Of a stretch of 7,802 bases of DNA, positions 5,493 through 7,802 are shown piece after piece. The position numbers were made by a program, and so were the translations under genes. Numbering within the stretch: position 1 is the first letter of the stretch; the number at the start of each line of letters is the position of its first letter. The notes under the pieces were generated by a model that searched no databases, was not told the DNA's origin, and saw nothing but the letters and a program-made list of their open reading frames with translations. The stretch is from a bacterium (GTDB taxonomy: Bacteria; Cyanobacteriota; Sericytochromatia; S15B-MN24; VGJW01): NCBI GenBank assembly GCA_021790035.1, contig JAJYIO010000102.1, positions 1-7,802 on the forward strand. Reading direction: 5' to 3'.

Positions 5493-7100
5493 GTGAACGC
5501 CACGGCGGCCGCGACGGCCCGAACCCGCCCCTCTCGAAGGCCCTTCGAGGGTTTGATCACCGATCAGAACTACATGTGGTGGGCTTCGATTCCCATCATG
5601 CTGGGGATGTTCCTGGTGGTCATGGATGCCACCATCGTGAACGTCGCGCTACCGCACATCCTGGCCGCATTCGGCGGGAGCGTGGAAGACCTGGAATGGG
5701 TGTCGACGGGTTACATGTTGTCTGCGGCCGTCATGATGCCGACGACCGGATTTCTGGGCGACCGATTCGGCCGCAAGCGTCTTTATTCGATCGCCACCGT
5801 GCTGTTCACCGTCCTGTCCGGATTCTGCGGTCTGGCCTGGAATCTCGGCAGCTTGGTGCTCTTTCGCGTCCTGCAAGGGGTCGTGGGGGGCGCCATCCAA
5901 CCCCTGGGGCAGTCGCTGCTGTACGAGGCCTTCCCGCGGGAGCGTCGTGGCGTGGCCATGGCCATCATTGGCTTCGGCGCCATGATGGCTCCGGCCCTCG
6001 GTCCGACGCTGGGCGGATACCTGGTCGACAACCTCAGCTGGCGATCGATCTTTTACATCAACCTGCCGGTGGGCATCCTGGCCTCGTTCCTGTCGCTGGC
6101 CATCTTGCGGGAGTCGCCCATGCGCAAGGCCTCTTTCGACTTCTGGGGATTCCTGCTGATGGCCACCTTCCTTCCCACCCTCCTGCTCGCCATCAGCCAG
6201 GGCAACTCCAAGGGTTGGCATTCCTTCTTCATCATCGGGCTATTCGCCGTTTCGGCGGTCGCCTTCGGCGCCTTCTTGATCGTGGTTCTGTGGCGCCAGG
6301 AGCCCATCGTCGATCTCTCGATCTTCGCCAACGTCACCTACGCCGCCGGGACGATCTCCGGGGTGGTGCTCGGCATCGGCCTGTTCGGCGCGACCTTTCT
6401 GTTGCCCCTGTTCCTGCAGAACATACAAGGCCTGACCGCCTTCCAGACCGGCCTCTTGATGCTGCCCCAAGGAGCCGTGATGGGTCTGGTCATGCCCATC
6501 TCCGGGGCCTTGATCCAGCGCATCGAGGCTCGGATCCAGCTGGGCATCGGGATGGCGCTGCTGAGCGGCAGCATGTTCTTGCAAGCGCACCTGAACGTGG
6601 CCACCCCGCCGGCTCTCATCATCTTGTGGACGATCATCGGGGGAACCGGCCGGGCGCTGGCGTTTCCGGCCATGAACGTGACCAGTCTGTCGGCGGTCCC
6701 GATCCGGAAGATCGGGCAGGCCACCGGACTCTACAACGTGACACGACAGGTGGGCGGCGCGTTCGGTGTCGCGATCGTGGGCACGGTCTTGATCCAGAGG
6801 CAGATCTTCCACCAGTGCATACTGGGCCAGGCCATGGCGATCACGGACAATGTCCATGGCTTCCTGGCCCACGCATCCCAGCTCCTCATCACCGGAGGCG
6901 CGAGTCCCTATACCGCCCATCTCCAGGCTGCCATGGCTCTGGGTCAACTGGCTGCCAAGCAAGCCAGCGTGTGGGCCTTCCAGGACTCGTTTCGCGTTGC
7001 CGGGATGGTCTCGATCCTGGGAATCATTCCGGCCTTCTTCATGAAGCCTCGCAACAGCGATCCGCAAGAGGATCAGCTTGAAGCCTTGGCCGTGGAATAG
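5493..7100 (+). CDS. DHA2-family (EmrB/QacA) 14-TM multidrug MFS transporter
   Basis: A proton-driven inner-membrane exporter of 535 residues. Motif D1 is seen as MDATIVNVALPHI with D45. Motif A is GFLGDRFGRKR at 86-96, in the loop between helices 2 and 3. Motif B includes FRVLQGVVGGAIQPLG with R125. The antiporter motif C is GFGAMMAPALGPTLGG at 160-175, followed by 'WRSIFYINLPVGI'. Length and hydrophobicity fit 14 helices. The C-terminal part, with the long loop 'IFHQCILGQAMAITDN' before the last helix, is typical of EmrB-like members. GTG 5493 is chosen over the in-frame GTG 5454 because purine-rich GAAAGAGAGA precedes it at suitable distance, and a tail of about 30 residues before helix 1 is normal. 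EmrB proteins usually work with an EmrA membrane-fusion protein and an outer-membrane channel. No EmrA is adjacent here, so it may act alone or with a distant partner. The substrate cannot be read from sequence. It is divergent from the PAP2 gene and convergent with the barrel gene. Confidence 0.93.
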   Translation: MNATAAATARTRPSRRPFEGLITDQNYMWWASIPIMLGMFLVVMDATIVNVALPHILAAFGGSVEDLEWVSTGYMLSAAVMMPTTGFLGDRFGRKRLYSIATVLFTVLSGFCGLAWNLGSLVLFRVLQGVVGGAIQPLGQSLLYEAFPRERRGVAMAIIGFGAMMAPALGPTLGGYLVDNLSWRSIFYINLPVGILASFLSLAILRESPMRKASFDFWGFLLMATFLPTLLLAISQGNSKGWHSFFIIGLFAVSAVAFGAFLIVVLWRQEPIVDLSIFANVTYAAGTISGVVLGIGLFGATFLLPLFLQNIQGLTAFQTGLLMLPQGAVMGLVMPISGALIQRIEARIQLGIGMALLSGSMFLQAHLNVATPPALIILWTIIGGTGRALAFPAMNVTSLSAVPIRKIGQATGLYNVTRQVGGAFGVAIVGTVLIQRQIFHQCILGQAMAITDNVHGFLAHASQLLITGGASPYTAHLQAAMALGQLAAKQASVWAFQDSFRVAGMVSILGIIPAFFMKPRNSDPQEDQLEALAVE

Positions 7101-7129
7101 GATCCCGGGGGGGGCGCGCCTGGCCGGAT

Positions 7130-7143
7130 CCGCTTTCGAGCGG
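7130..7143 (+). terminator. Weak hairpin with UUCG loop after the exporter gene
   Basis: CCGCT (7130-7134), loop TTCG, AGCGG (7139-7143) form a perfect 5-bp stem 30 bases after the exporter stop codon, followed by CTTCT. The stem is short and the U-tract poor. It lies just before the 3' end of the convergent barrel gene and may serve as a terminator. An eight-G run at 7107-7114 lies between the stop codon and this hairpin. Confidence 0.3.
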
Positions 7144-7146
7144 CTT

Positions 7147-7802
7147 CTAGAAATCCTCGGCCAGGACGAGGGTGCCTCGAATCTCGTTCGCCCCCCCGAA
7201 AAGGAGGCCGCCGAACACCGCGGTGTGGCCCAAGGCGCCTTTGACCGACGCGCCGCCGAAGAGCTGGCCCGCGTACATCGGGTCGAGCTCGGTCTCCCCG
7301 TACACGACCTGGATGCCCGGCTCGAACGCCTTGGTCACCTGGTATCCCAGTCCCCAGGACGCCCCGAACCCGGGACTCCCCGTCGCGAAGTCTTTTGCGA
7401 GGTCGATGTTGCCGTCCGTGACGAACCTGCAGAACTTCTTCTCGAGCACCAGGATCCCCTGCAGGGCCATCGGAGAAACCCCGTCCATGGGTCTATCGAG
7501 TTCCACGACGAGGCCGGTGTCGACTGGCCACTGGCCCGGCTCGGCGAAGCGCGCCGAGCCCTCGAGACTCATCGAATCGAGTCCCGTCGCCTGTATGACG
7601 TTGGCCTTGACCCCGAGGCTCAGGTGATCCGTGACGCCGTACTCGAGCTCGGCCCTGCCCCCGGGGGCGCCATCGAAGTCCCCCTGGAGCTCGACTCCGA
7701 AGCCCCCGGCGTCGTGCGTGCCGTAACCGTAGGTGTAGGCGAAGTTCGGACCTTGAGCCAGCGCCGGAGATGCGGCGACCGGAACGAGCGCGACTGCTGC
7801 CG
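7147..7802 (-). CDS. Outer-membrane beta-barrel protein, 5'-truncated
   Basis: The frame runs from the right edge to TAG at 7149-7147; 217 residues are visible. The visible N-terminus is the hydrophobic end of a signal peptide, with a signal peptidase I site (SPALA, then QGPNF). The mature protein therefore starts about 16 residues in, and only the first few residues of the gene are missing. The rest alternates short strand-like stretches with turns rich in G, D and N: 'FAYTYGYGTHDAGGFGVEL', 'AELEYGVTDHLSLGVKANVI', 'SWGLGYQVTKAFEPGIQVVYG' and 'GTLVLAEDF'. The final residue is phenylalanine, the usual recognition signal for BAM-dependent insertion. At about 200 mature residues it would form a small barrel. 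The ATG at 7572 is internal, since signal peptide and strand pattern continue upstream. I do not recognise the specific family. It is convergent with the exporter gene; no functional link can be read. Confidence 0.72.
   Translation of the reverse strand, partial: AAVALVPVAASPALAQGPNFAYTYGYGTHDAGGFGVELQGDFDGAPGGRAELEYGVTDHLSLGVKANVIQATGLDSMSLEGSARFAEPGQWPVDTGLVVELDRPMDGVSPMALQGILVLEKKFCRFVTDGNIDLAKDFATGSPGFGASWGLGYQVTKAFEPGIQVVYGETELDPMYAGQLFGGASVKGALGHTAVFGGLLFGGANEIRGTLVLAEDF

Noticed and set aside
5261..5560. N-terminal extension of the PAP2 protein by 100 residues.
   Set aside because: The stretch is R/S/P rich without family features and would overlap the start of the divergent exporter. 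ATG 5260 fits the usual protein size.
5576..7081. A 501-codon plus-strand frame inside the exporter gene.
   Set aside because: It is the shifted frame of a clear MFS transporter and is full of R, H, G and P without membrane segments.

Overview
This is a GC-rich chromosomal segment from a diderm bacterium. The diderm assignment rests on the last gene, which encodes an exported outer-membrane beta-barrel with a C-terminal phenylalanine. Gene content and codon choice would fit an uncultured lineage such as Acidobacteriota, Myxococcota, Desulfobacterota or Binatota, but nothing here fixes the phylum. I see no rRNA, tRNA, CRISPR array, transposase or integrase.

Layout, left to right. (1) 2-1000 (+): 3' part of an RlmL/YpsC-type THUMP-domain RNA methyltransferase, cut by the left edge. 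(2) 1097-2413 (+): a 12-helix membrane protein that looks like a reduced relative of heme-copper oxidase subunit I. Its histidines lie in helices 2, 6 and 10. (3) 2345-2692: a repeat array. A unit of about 135 bp is present twice, with an exact 73-bp core and a strong hairpin in each core. The array begins inside the 3' end of the oxidase-like gene, supplies its stop codon, and fills the gap to the convergent next gene. (4) 4369-2693 (-): an exported two-domain protein joining an SRPBCC/START-like lipid-binding domain to a DUF4185-like beta-propeller. (5) 5260-4514 (-): a six-helix PAP2-family phosphatase immediately upstream of gene 4 and probably in one operon with it. (6) 5261-5492: divergent intergenic region with inverted repeats. 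(7) 5493-7100 (+): a 14-helix DHA2/EmrB-type drug exporter. (8) 7802-7147 (-): an outer-membrane barrel protein, missing only the start of its signal peptide at the right edge.

How the genes may work together (inference). The PAP2 phosphatase and the SRPBCC-propeller protein share strand and spacing, and both would face the cell envelope. A role in processing or carrying an isoprenoid or phospholipid at the membrane is reasonable but unproven. The EmrB-type exporter is divergent from this pair and could share its control region. No EmrA adaptor or TolC-like channel is visible; the barrel protein at the right end looks too short for a TolC. The methyltransferase is a housekeeping gene and is probably unrelated.

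The points most worth following up are the SRPBCC-DUF4185 fusion, the oxidase-like protein lacking a paired His-His in helix 7, and the hairpin-bearing repeat that has overrun a gene's 3' end.
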